Shown: positions 47,801 through 56,819 of the stretch, piece after piece
Layout of the letters: each line of letters opens with the position of its first letter
Numbering within the stretch: position 1 is the stretch's first letter
From: CBDUXP01 sp965371225 [NCBI: uncultured bacterium]
GTDB taxonomy: Bacteria > Abyssobacteria > SURF-5 > CBDUXP01
Length of the DNA: 64,000 nt
Direction: 5' to 3'
NCBI GenBank assembly: GCA_965371225.1
Contig: CBDUXP010000008.1
Span: forward strand, 1 to 64,000
The notes under the pieces: model-generated
The model's database searches: none
What the model was told of the DNA's origin: nothing
The model's input: only the letters and a program-made list of their open reading frames with translations
Translations under genes and position numbers: made by a program

Positions 47801-47830
47801 ACCGTAGCATAAGGCCCGCCCCAAGCTCAA
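47801..47830 (-). promoter_or_regulatory. Sigma70-type promoter of the gspC-M operon
   Basis: TTGAGC (47825-47830, minus strand) and TACGGT (47801-47806) are 18 bases apart, with TGC before the -10 just as at the fab promoter. Transcription should start near 47794, about 22 bases before the gspC ATG. The rest of the 47831-48069 gap is GC-rich with no gene visible. Confidence 0.5.
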
Positions 47831-48069
47831 GCCACGCTTAGAGTTAGGTGACCCGACGCTCCCGCGAGCCTCCTAGTGTCCAATCCGGCACACCAGGCCC
47901 CCCGGGACCGCAAAATCGCCCTGCCCGGCGCCCGAATAGCCGCCCCTGGGAAGCATACCATGCGCTCGCCATGTGACAACTAGACTTCGGCCTCTGCGGT
48001 CAGGGGCTCCGCAGGGCGGGGGAGGCTCCGGGGGGCACCGTCTCCCCGTACGGGCCAGGGCGCCGCGGC

Positions 48070-49011
48070 CTACGGCCCCGTGCCGGACCGGTAGGCGTAG
48101 GCAATGTAGAGGACGTACAGGCCCGCGAGCGCGCCGGCCGGAAGGCGGCCCAGCCGCGGCACGACCAGCAGCAGGAGCAGTGCCACCGAGAAGACCAACA
48201 CGGCCGGGAAATGCAGGCGCAGCATGGGTGCGCTGACCGGCAGGGGCGCGAGGACGAGGACCAGCCCGAGCACGAACAGCACATTCAGGACGTTGCTGCC
48301 CAGCACGTTGCCGATCGCCAAGTCGGCCTCCCCCTTGGACGCCGCCATCCCGGAGGTGGCCAGCTCCGGGAGCGACGTGCCGATCGCCACGAGGCTGATG
48401 CCGATGAAGGCTTCGCTGAGCCCGAACCCTTCGGCGATCGTGCGGGCCCCGCCGATGAGCCAGCGCGCACCCAACACCATGGCGACCAGCCCCGCTGCAA
48501 TGCGCACCACATCGCGGCCCGGCCGCAGCTCCGGAACGGGCTCGTCGGCCGCGTCGGCCCGATGGCGCCGCGCGGCGCGGAACTGGAGGTAGAGGAACCC
48601 CCCGAACCCGGCCAACAGGAGCACCCCATCACCCTGGCCGAGGACACCGTCCAGCGCCAGCACGTACAGCATCACCACGCCCCCCAGGGCGAACGGCACC
48701 CCGCTGCGCACCGTAGCGCGAGAGATGGCCAGCGGCCAGGCCAGCGCGCTGAGCCCCAGCACCAGTCCGATGTTGGCGATGTTGCTGCCGAGGATGTTGC
48801 CCAGCGCCATGTCGGTGCTGCCGCGGAAAGTCATGGTGAGCGTGCTGATCAGTTCCGGGCTGGAGGAGGCCAGGGAGACCACGGTGAGTCCCACGATGGC
48901 GGCGCTGATGCGGAGGCCGCGCGCAATGGCCGAGGCGCCGCCGACGAACCACTCGGCCCCCCAGTACAGGCCGGCCATGCCCAATGCGATCAGGAAAAGG
49001 GCGGCGAGCAT
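48070..49011 (-). CDS. Calcium/cation antiporter, CaCA family (YrbG-like)
   Basis: The 313-residue membrane protein has the two inverted alpha repeats of Na+/Ca2+ exchangers. The first is VVSLASSSPEL with GNILGSNIANIGLVLG. The second is LVAIGTSLPELATS with GNVLGSNVLNVLFVLG. About ten membrane helices are visible. The first repeat has Ser where the canonical motif reads GTSAPEL, a small deviation. It likely expels Ca2+ in exchange for Na+ or H+. No partner gene is apparent. Confidence 0.88.
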   Translation of the reverse strand: MLAALFLIALGMAGLYWGAEWFVGGASAIARGLRISAAIVGLTVVSLASSSPELISTLTMTFRGSTDMALGNILGSNIANIGLVLGLSALAWPLAISRATVRSGVPFALGGVVMLYVLALDGVLGQGDGVLLLAGFGGFLYLQFRAARRHRADAADEPVPELRPGRDVVRIAAGLVAMVLGARWLIGGARTIAEGFGLSEAFIGISLVAIGTSLPELATSGMAASKGEADLAIGNVLGSNVLNVLFVLGLVLVLAPLPVSAPMLRLHFPAVLVFSVALLLLLVVPRLGRLPAGALAGLYVLYIAYAYRSGTGP

Positions 49012-49138
49012 GGGGGGAATCTCCGGTGGCGGGGCCGACCGCGCGAGGGGGAGAGGGAACGCGCACAGTCACCGAACGATACCGGGCCCCGCGGCCGCCC
49101 ATTCAGCAACCCCGGCGCGTCGCCCCGGGGCCGCGGCC

Positions 49139-49423
49139 TTACAGGGCTTCGACTTCGTCAATCTCGGGCCGCTCTCCCAGCAGGCCCTTACTCAACTCAA
49201 AGAACTCCAGAAAGTGCGGGAATCGCTGGTGCGCATCCCGCGCTGCCGCGTCCTGCCACACTTCGTAAAAGCGGATGACCGCGGGATCGGCGCCGGACCT
49301 GAACGCCTGGTAGGTCACGCTGCCGGGTTCGTCCTGCGTCGCCGCCACCAGCGCAGACACCCCGTCCTGCAGCGCGGCTTCGGCGCCCGGTTTCGCCTTG
49401 ATCTTGACGAAGACGTAGATCAC
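49139..49423 (-). CDS. Antibiotic biosynthesis monooxygenase (ABM) domain protein, copy 1
   Basis: The 94-residue dimeric alpha+beta-barrel protein starts YVFVKIKAKPG and contains GSVTYQAFRSGADP and RFYEVWQDAAARDAHQRF. This is the ABM/YgiN family core, cofactor-free quinol-type monooxygenases. GTG start. It is the last gene of a crotonase-ABM-ABM group and is clearly a paralogue of the next gene; the substrate is unknown. Confidence 0.85.
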   Translation of the reverse strand: MIYVFVKIKAKPGAEAALQDGVSALVAATQDEPGSVTYQAFRSGADPAVIRFYEVWQDAAARDAHQRFPHFLEFFELSKGLLGERPEIDEVEAL

Positions 49424-49468
49424 GCGCGGGCTCCGCCGGCCCGGTGGCCGCCCCGCGACTGCCGCGGG

Positions 49469-49756
49469 TTAGAGACTCTGCACCACATCGGCTTCCATGG
49501 GCTCCGCCATGTCCGGGGTGTGTTGCTCGCCGAACTGCTGGAAGTGGGGCGCCGCCATGTGCGCCTGCAGCGCCTGCATGTCCCGCCATTCTTCCTTCAG
49601 GCGGATCACGGTCGGATCGTTCTGCGACGCGAACGCTGCATACCCCAGGCACCCGTCCTCGGCTTGCGTGGCGGCAACCAGCTCCCGCAGGCTCGCCTGC
49701 ACCGCCTCAGCGCGGTCCGCTTTGATCGTGAGTTTGACGAAAATGTGAACGCTCAT
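49469..49756 (-). CDS. Antibiotic biosynthesis monooxygenase (ABM) domain protein, copy 2
   Basis: The 95-residue protein starts HIFVKLTIKADR and has GCLGYAAFASQNDP, RLKEEWRDMQALQAH and FQQFGEQHT. It is homologous to the neighbouring ABM protein (same strand order, about 45 bases apart). The pair may form a heterodimer or homodimers with different substrates. ATG 49756 has an AGGAG upstream. Confidence 0.85.
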   Translation of the reverse strand: MSVHIFVKLTIKADRAEAVQASLRELVAATQAEDGCLGYAAFASQNDPTVIRLKEEWRDMQALQAHMAAPHFQQFGEQHTPDMAEPMEADVVQSL

Positions 49757-49798
49757 TTGCTCCTCTTTCTGGTGCCGTCGGGCATCCCGCCCGCGGCC

Positions 49799-50626
49799 TT
49801 ACTGCCCGGTGTAGGCCGGCGGCCGCTTTTCCATGAACGCCTGCATGGCTTCCACCACGTCGTTGCTCGGGAGAAACGCGCTGTTCCACAACGCCACGTA
49901 ACGCAAGCCGTCTTCCACGCTCTTGCCCTCGCAGTAGCGGAGCACCGCCTTCGCCCCCTGCACGGCCAAGGGCGAGTTGGCGGCGATCTCGTTGGCCATG
50001 GCCTGCGCCGCCGCGATGACCCCCTCCCGGTCCGGGTATACCTCGTTGACGAAGTGGATGTCCTTGGCCCGCGCCGCGTCCATGTCCTTGCCCGTGTACA
50101 CCAGCTCCGCCACGTGGCCGCGGCCGATGATGCCCGGCAGCCGCTGTAACGTCCCCACGTCCGCGGTGATGGCGATCTTCGTTTCGCGCACGCTGAACAC
50201 CGCATCGGCCGCCGCCAGCCGCACGTCGCACGCCGTCGTGAGGTCGATCGCCCCGCCGATGCACCAGCCGTGCATGGCCGCGATGACCGGCTTGGGACAA
50301 TCGGCGACCGCCGTGATGGACGCTTGCATGCGGCCGATGGCGCCCAGCGCTTGGGTGCGCTGCGCCGCCTGGCTCAGGTCGCCGTTCCCGTCGGCGCCGA
50401 GCAGCCCTCCAAACTCGTTCAGGTCCAGGCCGGTGGAGAAGGCCGGGCCTTCGGCGGCGATGACGATGGCGCGCACGGAGTCATCCGCGCGCAGCTCGGC
50501 CATGGCCTGGGGCAGTTCCTCCCAGAACGCGCGCCCCATGGCGTTGCGCTTCTCCGCCCGGTCCAGCCACAGGGTGGCAATGGCGCCCGCGCGATCAATG
50601 CGAAATACGGTGTAGGGGTTCGACAT
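49799..50626 (-). CDS. Enoyl-CoA hydratase/isomerase, dienoyl-CoA isomerase-like
   Basis: The 275-residue crotonase has the oxyanion-hole segments GPAFSTGLDL and HGWCIGGAIDL. The segment TADVGTLQRLPGIIG is the mark of delta3,5-delta2,4-dienoyl-CoA isomerases, whose catalytic Asp lies in ADVG. It would act in beta-oxidation of unsaturated acyl-CoAs. It leads the crotonase-ABM-ABM group and is divergent from rsgA. A TACACT element (50665-50670) lies upstream without a clear -35. Confidence 0.85.
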   Translation of the reverse strand: MSNPYTVFRIDRAGAIATLWLDRAEKRNAMGRAFWEELPQAMAELRADDSVRAIVIAAEGPAFSTGLDLNEFGGLLGADGNGDLSQAAQRTQALGAIGRMQASITAVADCPKPVIAAMHGWCIGGAIDLTTACDVRLAAADAVFSVRETKIAITADVGTLQRLPGIIGRGHVAELVYTGKDMDAARAKDIHFVNEVYPDREGVIAAAQAMANEIAANSPLAVQGAKAVLRYCEGKSVEDGLRYVALWNSAFLPSNDVVEAMQAFMEKRPPAYTGQ

Positions 50627-50692
50627 AGGCCTTCTCCCGCGGGCTCCGGGGCCCGGGCGGCCACAGTGTATCCGATGCCCGCCGGCCCCGCG

Positions 50693-50698
50693 TAGACT
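50693..50698 (+). promoter_or_regulatory. Candidate -10 element giving a leaderless rsgA message
   Basis: TAGACT ends six bases before the rsgA ATG, so transcription would begin at or next to the start codon. No TTG-type -35 is seen at the right distance. The five or six G residues before ATG could instead be a ribosome-binding site for a longer transcript. Confidence 0.3.
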
Positions 50699-50704
50699 GG
50701 GGGG

Positions 50705-51607
50705 ATGCGCGCTGTACCGGCCGCGGAGTCGCCCTCCGGTCCCCGCGGGATCATTACCGCCCTGCACCGGCGCGGCTGCGTCGTGGAGCATGCCGGGCGC
50801 CGAATGGAATGCAAGCGGGTGAAGGGTGAGGACCTGTGCGTGGGTGACGAGGTGCTGCTCCACCGGGTCGAGGACAGCCGGGCAGGCATCGCCGAGCGGC
50901 TGCCGCGCCGCAGTTGGTTTGCCCGCGGCGTGGACGGGGGCCGCCGCACGAAGCTCGTGGCCGCCAATGTGGACGTACTCGCCATCGTCGTCGCGGCCGC
51001 CGAGCCGGCGTTGCAGGCCACCCTCATCGACCGCTTCTACGCGCTTGCGCGCGTGGGCCGGATGGACGCCATCATCTGCATGAACAAGATGGACCTGGCC
51101 GACGGGGCCGCCGTGGACGCCGCACTGGCGCCCTACGCGGCGGCGGGAATTGCCGCACTGCGCCTCAGTGCGATCCGCGACGAGGGGATCGAGACCGTGG
51201 CCGCCACCATTGCAGGCAAGCGGGCGCTGTTCTGCGGGCACTCCGGCGTGGGCAAGAGCACGCTCATCAATGCCCTCGTGGGCGACCACGAGCGGTTGCG
51301 CACGGGCGAAGTCAGCGCGGCCACGGGCAAGGGGATCCATACCACCACGTGGATCGACTGGATCGAGTTGGACGATGCCACGGTCGTGATCGACACCCCC
51401 GGCGTCAAGCAGGTGAGCCTCGGCATGCTCGACCGTAGCGTCATCCAGCAGGGCTTCCCCGAGTTCGCGCCGTTCGCGCGCGACTGCCACTTCGACGACT
51501 GCACGCACCGGCAGGAGACCGACTGCGCCGTGCGAGCCGCGGCGGACGCAGGGGGCGTCCACCCCACCCGTTACGCCACCTACCGCACCATTCTCGCGAA
51601 TCCTTGA
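50705..51607 (+). CDS. rsgA: Ribosome small subunit-dependent GTPase A
   Basis: The 300-residue protein assists late 30S maturation. The GTPase motifs are circularly permuted: NKMD (G4, residue 127 on) comes before GHSGVGKS (G1, 178-185) and DTPG (G3). An OB-fold precedes them (KGEDLCVGDEVLLHRVED). The C-terminal zinc motif is CHFDDCTHRQETDC. Length is slightly below the E. coli protein. The ATG follows a G-run. Confidence 0.94.
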   Translation: MRAVPAAESPSGPRGIITALHRRGCVVEHAGRRMECKRVKGEDLCVGDEVLLHRVEDSRAGIAERLPRRSWFARGVDGGRRTKLVAANVDVLAIVVAAAEPALQATLIDRFYALARVGRMDAIICMNKMDLADGAAVDAALAPYAAAGIAALRLSAIRDEGIETVAATIAGKRALFCGHSGVGKSTLINALVGDHERLRTGEVSAATGKGIHTTTWIDWIELDDATVVIDTPGVKQVSLGMLDRSVIQQGFPEFAPFARDCHFDDCTHRQETDCAVRAAADAGGVHPTRYATYRTILANP

Positions 51608-51626
51608 CCGCCCGCCGCGGGGCGGT
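51607..51626. terminator. GC stem-loop between convergent rsgA and propeller genes
   Basis: ACCGCCC (51607-51613) pairs with GGGCGGT (51620-51626) around a six-base loop. It starts at the rsgA stop codon. There is no U-run on either strand, so it is only a candidate bidirectional terminator. Confidence 0.35.
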
Positions 51627-51667
51627 GGGGCCGACCGGCGCGAACGGGCTGAGATTCCCGGCGAGCC

Positions 51668-54400
51668 CTACGGGGCTGGAGCCGCGTCCGCCACCAGGCA
51701 GTTGCCCGCCACGAACACGTCCGCGAACCCATTGGTATCGTCCAGCACCAGGTTCGTGGCATGCGATTCAAACGCCACGAAGCGCCCGTCCCCGCTCATG
51801 GCGGGCTCGGTGGAGGATTCGTCCCCTTGGAGGTGGCCCGCGCCGTGGCTCAGGCGCACCAATCGGCCGGTGGCGCGATCGCGCACGAAGATGTCGGACT
51901 TGCCATTCGTGTCTCCGAACACCAGGTTCGACGAGGACGATTTGAACGCCACGAAGCGCCCGTCCGCGCTGAGGCTCGGCACGGTGGAAGAGCCGGTGCC
52001 TTCAAGGCCGAACTCATTCACGCTGACCAGTTCGGTGGTACCCGTCTCCCGGTCGCGCACGTAGATCTGCCCGGGGCCGACCGACCCCGGCGGACCCACC
52101 AGGTTTGTTGCGGCCGACGCGAACGCCAGGAACCGGCCGTCCACACTGAGGCTCGGCTGGCGGGAGTCGCCGTCCCCCTCGCCGCCGTCGAAAGCCACAT
52201 CCACCACCTCCGGCCCACCCCCGGCCAGGGCCCGCACGTAAACGTGCCCGCGGATGGGAGTGGTCGGCGGGGTCACGAGATTGGTGGCGAACGACACGAA
52301 GGCGGCCACCTGCCCGTCGCCGCTGATGGTCGTCCCGAACGTGTCGTTGTTGCCCTCCGTGCCGCCCGCACTGGCACTCAGCAGCATGGTTGCGCCGGTG
52401 AGCCGATCGTGCACGAACGCCTTGCCGGTCCCGGGGTTGGTGGGGGTGGCGATCAGGTTCGTCGCACTAGAGTCGAAGGCCACCAGACGCCCGTCCGCAC
52501 TCAACCCGCCCACGAAGGAGTTCTCGTCGCCCCCGGTGCCGTCGGGCTCCTGGCTCACGCGCGTGGTCTGGCCCGTCAGCCGGTCATGCACGAACACGTC
52601 GGCCTGACCGTTCGTGTCAACGGCCACCAGATTCGTGGCAACCGAGTCGAAGGCCACGAACCGGCCCGTCGCGCTGAGGAAGCCCGCGGCGCCTTCACCC
52701 GAGAAGCCGTTCGCTTGGGCGCCGTCGGAGGCGACGCTCACGCGCGTGGTCTCGGCTGTCTGCCGGTCGTGCACAAAGATGTCCCCCGTATCGTTCGTGT
52801 CGTCCGGCACCAGGGTGGTCGCCTCGGAGCCGAACACCACGAATCGCCCGGTGGCGTTCAGGCTCGGCACGAACGCGAAACCATCACCCTCGGCGCCCGT
52901 GGAGTCCACGCTCACGCGCGCCAACACTGTGCACGGCGGCAGGGCCACCAGACAGTTGCCCGCCACGAAGACGTCCGAGGCGTCGTTCGTGTCGCCGCTG
53001 ACGAGGTTCGCCGCAGTCGACTCGAACGCCACGAAGCGCGCATCCGCACTGATTGCCGGAAAGAGTGCGGCCCGCCCCAATGGAGACTGCGCATCGGCGG
53101 CGTTGAGGTTCACGCGCACCGTCATGCCCGTCTGGCGGTCGTGCACAAAGATGTCCGTCTCGTCATTGGTGTCCCCATCCACCATGTTCGTGGCGGATGA
53201 GTGGAACGCCACGATGCGCCCGTCGGCGCTGATATCGGAACTACCGGAAGACCGGTCGCCCTGTTGACCCGTGGAGTCCAGACTGACCCGCGTGGTTTCA
53301 CCGGTCGCTTGGTCGTGCACGAACACATCAGTCGTGGCGTTCGTGTCGTCGGGTACCAGGTTGTGCGCGCCGGATCGGAACGTGATGAAACGCCCGGCCG
53401 CGCTGATGGCCGGATTGAACGAGACGCCGATGGCTTGCGCCCCCCCCGAATCCAGGTTCACCCGCGTCGTCGCGCCCGTCTGCCGGTCATGTACGAACAC
53501 GTCGGACCCGCCATTCGTGTCGTTCGCTACCAGGTCCGCAGCCCACGAATGGAACGCCACGATGCGCCCGTCGGCACTGAGAGCCGCATGGCTCGACAAC
53601 GGCGTGGCATTGCCCGTGGCTTCCGAACCGTCGGATTTCACACTCACCCGCGTGGTCTCACCCGTCCACCGGTCGTGTACGAAGATGTCCTCACGCTGGT
53701 TCGTGTCGCCGGCAATCAGATTGCTTCCCATCGATGTGAACGCCACGAAGCGCCCGGCCGCGCTGATATCGGGGACCTGCGATAAACCATCCGATTCCGT
53801 CCCGTCGGTCGCCACGCTCACCCGCGTGGTCTCCCCCGTCTGCCGGTCGTGCACGAAGATATCCGTGGTCCCGTTCGTATCGTTGTCGACGAGGTTGGAT
53901 GCCTGCGACTGGAACGCCACGTGCCGCCCGTTCGCGCTGATACTCCCCGTAAACGAAACATCATTGGCCTGACTGCCATCCGACGCGATGCTGACGCGCG
54001 TGGTCTCGCCCGTCTCACGGTCGCGCACGAACACGTCCCGGACACCGTTTGTGTCGTTCGCCACCAAGCTGCTCGCATCAGACACGAACGCCGCGAACCG
54101 GCCGTCCGCGCTCACGCTCCCGCCCAGGGACAGGTCGTCCCCCTCGGTCCCGTCGGTCGCGACGCTGACGCGCCCCTCCACGGCGGCCACGTTGCACGGC
54201 GGGACGTTCGTCTCGGGCGGGTCGAAGGTGTCCGGGAAGATGCCGCCTCCACCGCCCCCGGTGCCTTTCCCGTTGCAGGCCGTGCCGGCGCCCAGCGCCC
54301 CCAACACCAGGAGTGTGGCGGCTAGACGGAAACGCCGCCGCGCGTGGCTACGTTGTTCGAACCTTCTAAAAAAGCATCCCCGTCCCGCATGCGTCGACAT
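51668..54400 (-). CDS. Predicted lipoprotein with 14 PD40/TolB-like propeller blades
   Basis: The 910-residue protein has an Arg-rich N-terminus, a hydrophobic segment (LAATLLVLGALGAGTAC) with a possible lipobox Cys, and a Gly-rich linker. Fourteen repeats of about 58 residues follow, each reading ISADGRFVAFxSxATNLV, then DTNxxxDIFVHDRxTGxTTRVS. The repeats fall into two sets of seven. Each set opens with PPC(N/T)V...RVSV and closes with VFVAGNCLV, so two seven-bladed propellers are likely. PD40/TolB-like propellers usually mediate protein or ligand binding in the periplasm. ATG 54400 has AGGAGGGA six bases upstream. The partner is unknown. Confidence 0.8.
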   Translation of the reverse strand: MSTHAGRGCFFRRFEQRSHARRRFRLAATLLVLGALGAGTACNGKGTGGGGGGIFPDTFDPPETNVPPCNVAAVEGRVSVATDGTEGDDLSLGGSVSADGRFAAFVSDASSLVANDTNGVRDVFVRDRETGETTRVSIASDGSQANDVSFTGSISANGRHVAFQSQASNLVDNDTNGTTDIFVHDRQTGETTRVSVATDGTESDGLSQVPDISAAGRFVAFTSMGSNLIAGDTNQREDIFVHDRWTGETTRVSVKSDGSEATGNATPLSSHAALSADGRIVAFHSWAADLVANDTNGGSDVFVHDRQTGATTRVNLDSGGAQAIGVSFNPAISAAGRFITFRSGAHNLVPDDTNATTDVFVHDQATGETTRVSLDSTGQQGDRSSGSSDISADGRIVAFHSSATNMVDGDTNDETDIFVHDRQTGMTVRVNLNAADAQSPLGRAALFPAISADARFVAFESTAANLVSGDTNDASDVFVAGNCLVALPPCTVLARVSVDSTGAEGDGFAFVPSLNATGRFVVFGSEATTLVPDDTNDTGDIFVHDRQTAETTRVSVASDGAQANGFSGEGAAGFLSATGRFVAFDSVATNLVAVDTNGQADVFVHDRLTGQTTRVSQEPDGTGGDENSFVGGLSADGRLVAFDSSATNLIATPTNPGTGKAFVHDRLTGATMLLSASAGGTEGNNDTFGTTISGDGQVAAFVSFATNLVTPPTTPIRGHVYVRALAGGGPEVVDVAFDGGEGDGDSRQPSLSVDGRFLAFASAATNLVGPPGSVGPGQIYVRDRETGTTELVSVNEFGLEGTGSSTVPSLSADGRFVAFKSSSSNLVFGDTNGKSDIFVRDRATGRLVRLSHGAGHLQGDESSTEPAMSGDGRFVAFESHATNLVLDDTNGFADVFVAGNCLVADAAPAP

Positions 54401-54745
54401 CGCCGGTCCCTCCTGGCTGCAACCGGCTCCCCGACAGTCGGACTCCCCCGCTCGACTGTATGCTCGCAGCGAACCGCCCCGGACTTCTCACTGGGGCGAC
54501 CTATTAAGATTTTTATATCCTATTATCTGTGGTCAAGCAAGCGAAATGTGGCCGGAAAGTCACGAGGTGCCATTACCGCTGTCTTCCCAGGAGCGCGGCC
54601 GCCCAGGGATCGCTGCGCCTCAATGGGCAGCCGCCCCTGTGATATATTTGCGCCCGCGCCGCGACGCGTCATTTCTGTTTGTCTAGGCGAGGGCAGGCGG
54701 CGACACGTCGGCTGTGCTCTGGGGAGCCGGGAGGCGACACGAGCA
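54401..54745. other. 345-base divergent intergenic region with an AT-rich island
   Basis: Between the propeller gene (-) and malate dehydrogenase (+) no gene is visible. Bases 54501-54545 are the most AT-rich stretch of the window. On the minus strand TTGACC (54531-54536) precedes TATAAA (54512-54517), but with only 13 bases between them. On the plus strand TATCCT (54516-54521) and TATTAT (54521-54526) have no -35. It probably holds divergent promoters, possibly for a different sigma factor. Confidence 0.4.
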
Positions 54746-55669
54746 ATGAAAATCACCATGGTCGGCGGCGGGAACGTCGGCGCGACGACGGTCCAGCGCA
54801 TCGCGGACCGCGAACTCTGCGACGAACTGGTCATGATCGATGTGGTGGAGGACATGCCCCAGGGCAAGATCCTGGACATGTGGGCGAGTGCGCCGCTGCA
54901 GCGATTCGACACGGCGGTGGTGGGCTCGAACAGCTACGACACCATGGCGAATTCGGACATCGTGCTGATCACGGCGGGCATCGCGCGCAAGCCGGGCATG
55001 AGCCGCTCGGACCTGCTCGATACGAACGCGAAGATCGTGGGCGGCGTCGTCGAGGAAGTGGTCAAGGGCTCGCCGAACGCGATGATCATCACGATCACCA
55101 ATCCGCTGGACGTGATGACGTACCTGGCGTGGAAGAAGACGGGCTGGGACCGGCAGCGCGTGTTCGGCATGGCGGGCGTGCTGGACAGCGCGCGCTTGCG
55201 CACGTTCGTCGCCGCCGAGCTGAACGTCAGCGTGCGGGACGTGCAGGGCATGGTCATGGGCGGTCACGGGGATTCCATGGTGCCCCTGGCGCGGTACACC
55301 ACCGTCAGCGGGATCCCCATCACCGAACTGCTGGATGACGCCACCATCGAGCGCCTGTTCACTCGCACGCGCAAGGCGGGCGGCGAGGTGGTCGCGCTGC
55401 TGAAGACGGGCAGCGCGTACTACTCCACGTCGTCCGCGATCATGGAGATGGTGGAAGCGGTGGTGAAGAATCAAAACCGGATCCTGCCGTGCGCCGCGAT
55501 CCTCCAGGGCGAGTACGGGGTCAGCGACGTGTGCGCCGGCGTACCGTGCCGCGTGAACCGCACCGGCATGGCGGAAATTCTGAACCTGAACTTGACGGAC
55601 GAGGAGCGGGGCCAACTGCAGGCGAGCGCGACCGCCGTCCAGGAAGACATCGCCCGCCTCCCGATCTAG
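54746..55669 (+). CDS. mdh: Malate dehydrogenase
   Basis: The 307-residue LDH-type enzyme has the NAD loop KITMVGGGNVGATTVQRI, ITAGIARKPGMSR (substrate Arg), TNPLDVMTYLAWK, GMAGVLDSARLRTFVA and the catalytic His in MGGHGDSMVPL. The Arg-rich MSRSDLL loop identifies malate rather than lactate specificity. ATG 54746 starts the conserved fold; a longer frame upstream is not coding. It overlaps no gene and is four bases from alr, so both are in one operon. It serves the citric acid cycle. Confidence 0.93.
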   Translation: MKITMVGGGNVGATTVQRIADRELCDELVMIDVVEDMPQGKILDMWASAPLQRFDTAVVGSNSYDTMANSDIVLITAGIARKPGMSRSDLLDTNAKIVGGVVEEVVKGSPNAMIITITNPLDVMTYLAWKKTGWDRQRVFGMAGVLDSARLRTFVAAELNVSVRDVQGMVMGGHGDSMVPLARYTTVSGIPITELLDDATIERLFTRTRKAGGEVVALLKTGSAYYSTSSAIMEMVEAVVKNQNRILPCAAILQGEYGVSDVCAGVPCRVNRTGMAEILNLNLTDEERGQLQASATAVQEDIARLPI

Positions 55670-55673
55670 GCCC

Positions 55674-56804
55674 GTGCTCGGCTCCGACGCACGGCCCACG
55701 CGCACCAGCACCGACCTGCGGGCGCTGCGGCACAACCTGGCGCAACTGCGCGCGCGTTTGGCTGACCGCACGGCGGTCGCTCTCGTGGTGAAAGCCGACG
55801 CGTACGGGCACGGTGCGGTGGAGGTTGCGCGCACGGCGGTCGAGTGCGACGTGACCCGGTTCGTGGTCGCCACCGTCACCGAGGGCGCGGAGTTGCGTGA
55901 GGCGGGGATTACGCAGGACATCATCCTGCACACACCGTGTACCGAGCCGGAACTGGATCGCGCGCTGCAACTGGAGCTGCACCTGGTGCTGGGATCCGTC
56001 GACGCGGCGCGGACGTTGAGCGTGTGGGCGACCGGGTACGGGCGCATCGCGCGCGTGCACGTGGAGGTGGACACGGGCATGGGCCGCGGCGGCCTGGCCC
56101 CGGACTACGCCATCCCCGCCATCGCCGATATCGCACAGATGGAGAGCCTGGAGTTGGTGGGGGTGATGACCCACTTCCCGAGCGCGGACGTAGCGGACGA
56201 CGCCTTCACCCACGACCAGATCTCCCTGTTCAGCACCATCGTGGACGGCGTGCGGGCGAAGGGCGTCGACCCGGGCATCGTGCACGCGGCGAACAGCCTC
56301 GCCACGGTGAACTATCCCGCCGCGCAGTTCGATATGGTGCGCGCCGGGCTGCTCGCGTACGGGATTCGGCCCGGGCCCGGGTTCGGCGCCGACCTGGATC
56401 TGCACCCCGTCCTCACGTTCGATTCGGAAATCGCCCACCTCGCCCGCCACCCCGCGGGCAAGCCGCTGAGCTACGGGCGCACCTACGTGCTACCCGAAGA
56501 GACCGTCATCGCCACCGTCCCCGCGGGGTATGGCGACGGCGTCCCCTGGTCCGCATCGAACCGCGGCGCCGAGGTGCTCGTGCGCAAGCAGCGCGTGCCC
56601 GTCGTCGGCCAGATTTGCATGGACCAGTTGCTTATAGATGTAGGCGACGTGGAAGACGTAAAGGTGGGGGACCGGGTGACGCTCATCGGGGCGCAGGGCC
56701 GGCGGCGCGTGACCGTCGAAGACTGGGCCGCGGCGGCAGGCACGAGCCCGTATGAAATCCCCTGCCGCATCCCCCCCCGCGTGCCCCGCGCGTATCAGCG
56801 GTAG
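55674..56804 (+). CDS. alr: Alanine racemase
   Basis: The 376-residue PLP enzyme makes D-alanine for peptidoglycan. The PLP lysine is in VVKADAYGHG and the second catalytic Tyr is in the MDQLLIDVGD-preceding domain. SYGRTYVLPEE and HAANSLATVNYP are family marks. GTG start four bases after mdh. It complements dapA and dapB elsewhere in the window for cell-wall precursors. Confidence 0.92.
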   Translation: MLGSDARPTRTSTDLRALRHNLAQLRARLADRTAVALVVKADAYGHGAVEVARTAVECDVTRFVVATVTEGAELREAGITQDIILHTPCTEPELDRALQLELHLVLGSVDAARTLSVWATGYGRIARVHVEVDTGMGRGGLAPDYAIPAIADIAQMESLELVGVMTHFPSADVADDAFTHDQISLFSTIVDGVRAKGVDPGIVHAANSLATVNYPAAQFDMVRAGLLAYGIRPGPGFGADLDLHPVLTFDSEIAHLARHPAGKPLSYGRTYVLPEETVIATVPAGYGDGVPWSASNRGAEVLVRKQRVPVVGQICMDQLLIDVGDVEDVKVGDRVTLIGAQGRRRVTVEDWAAAAGTSPYEIPCRIPPRVPRAYQR

Positions 56805-56819
56805 GCCGCCGCCCGCGCC

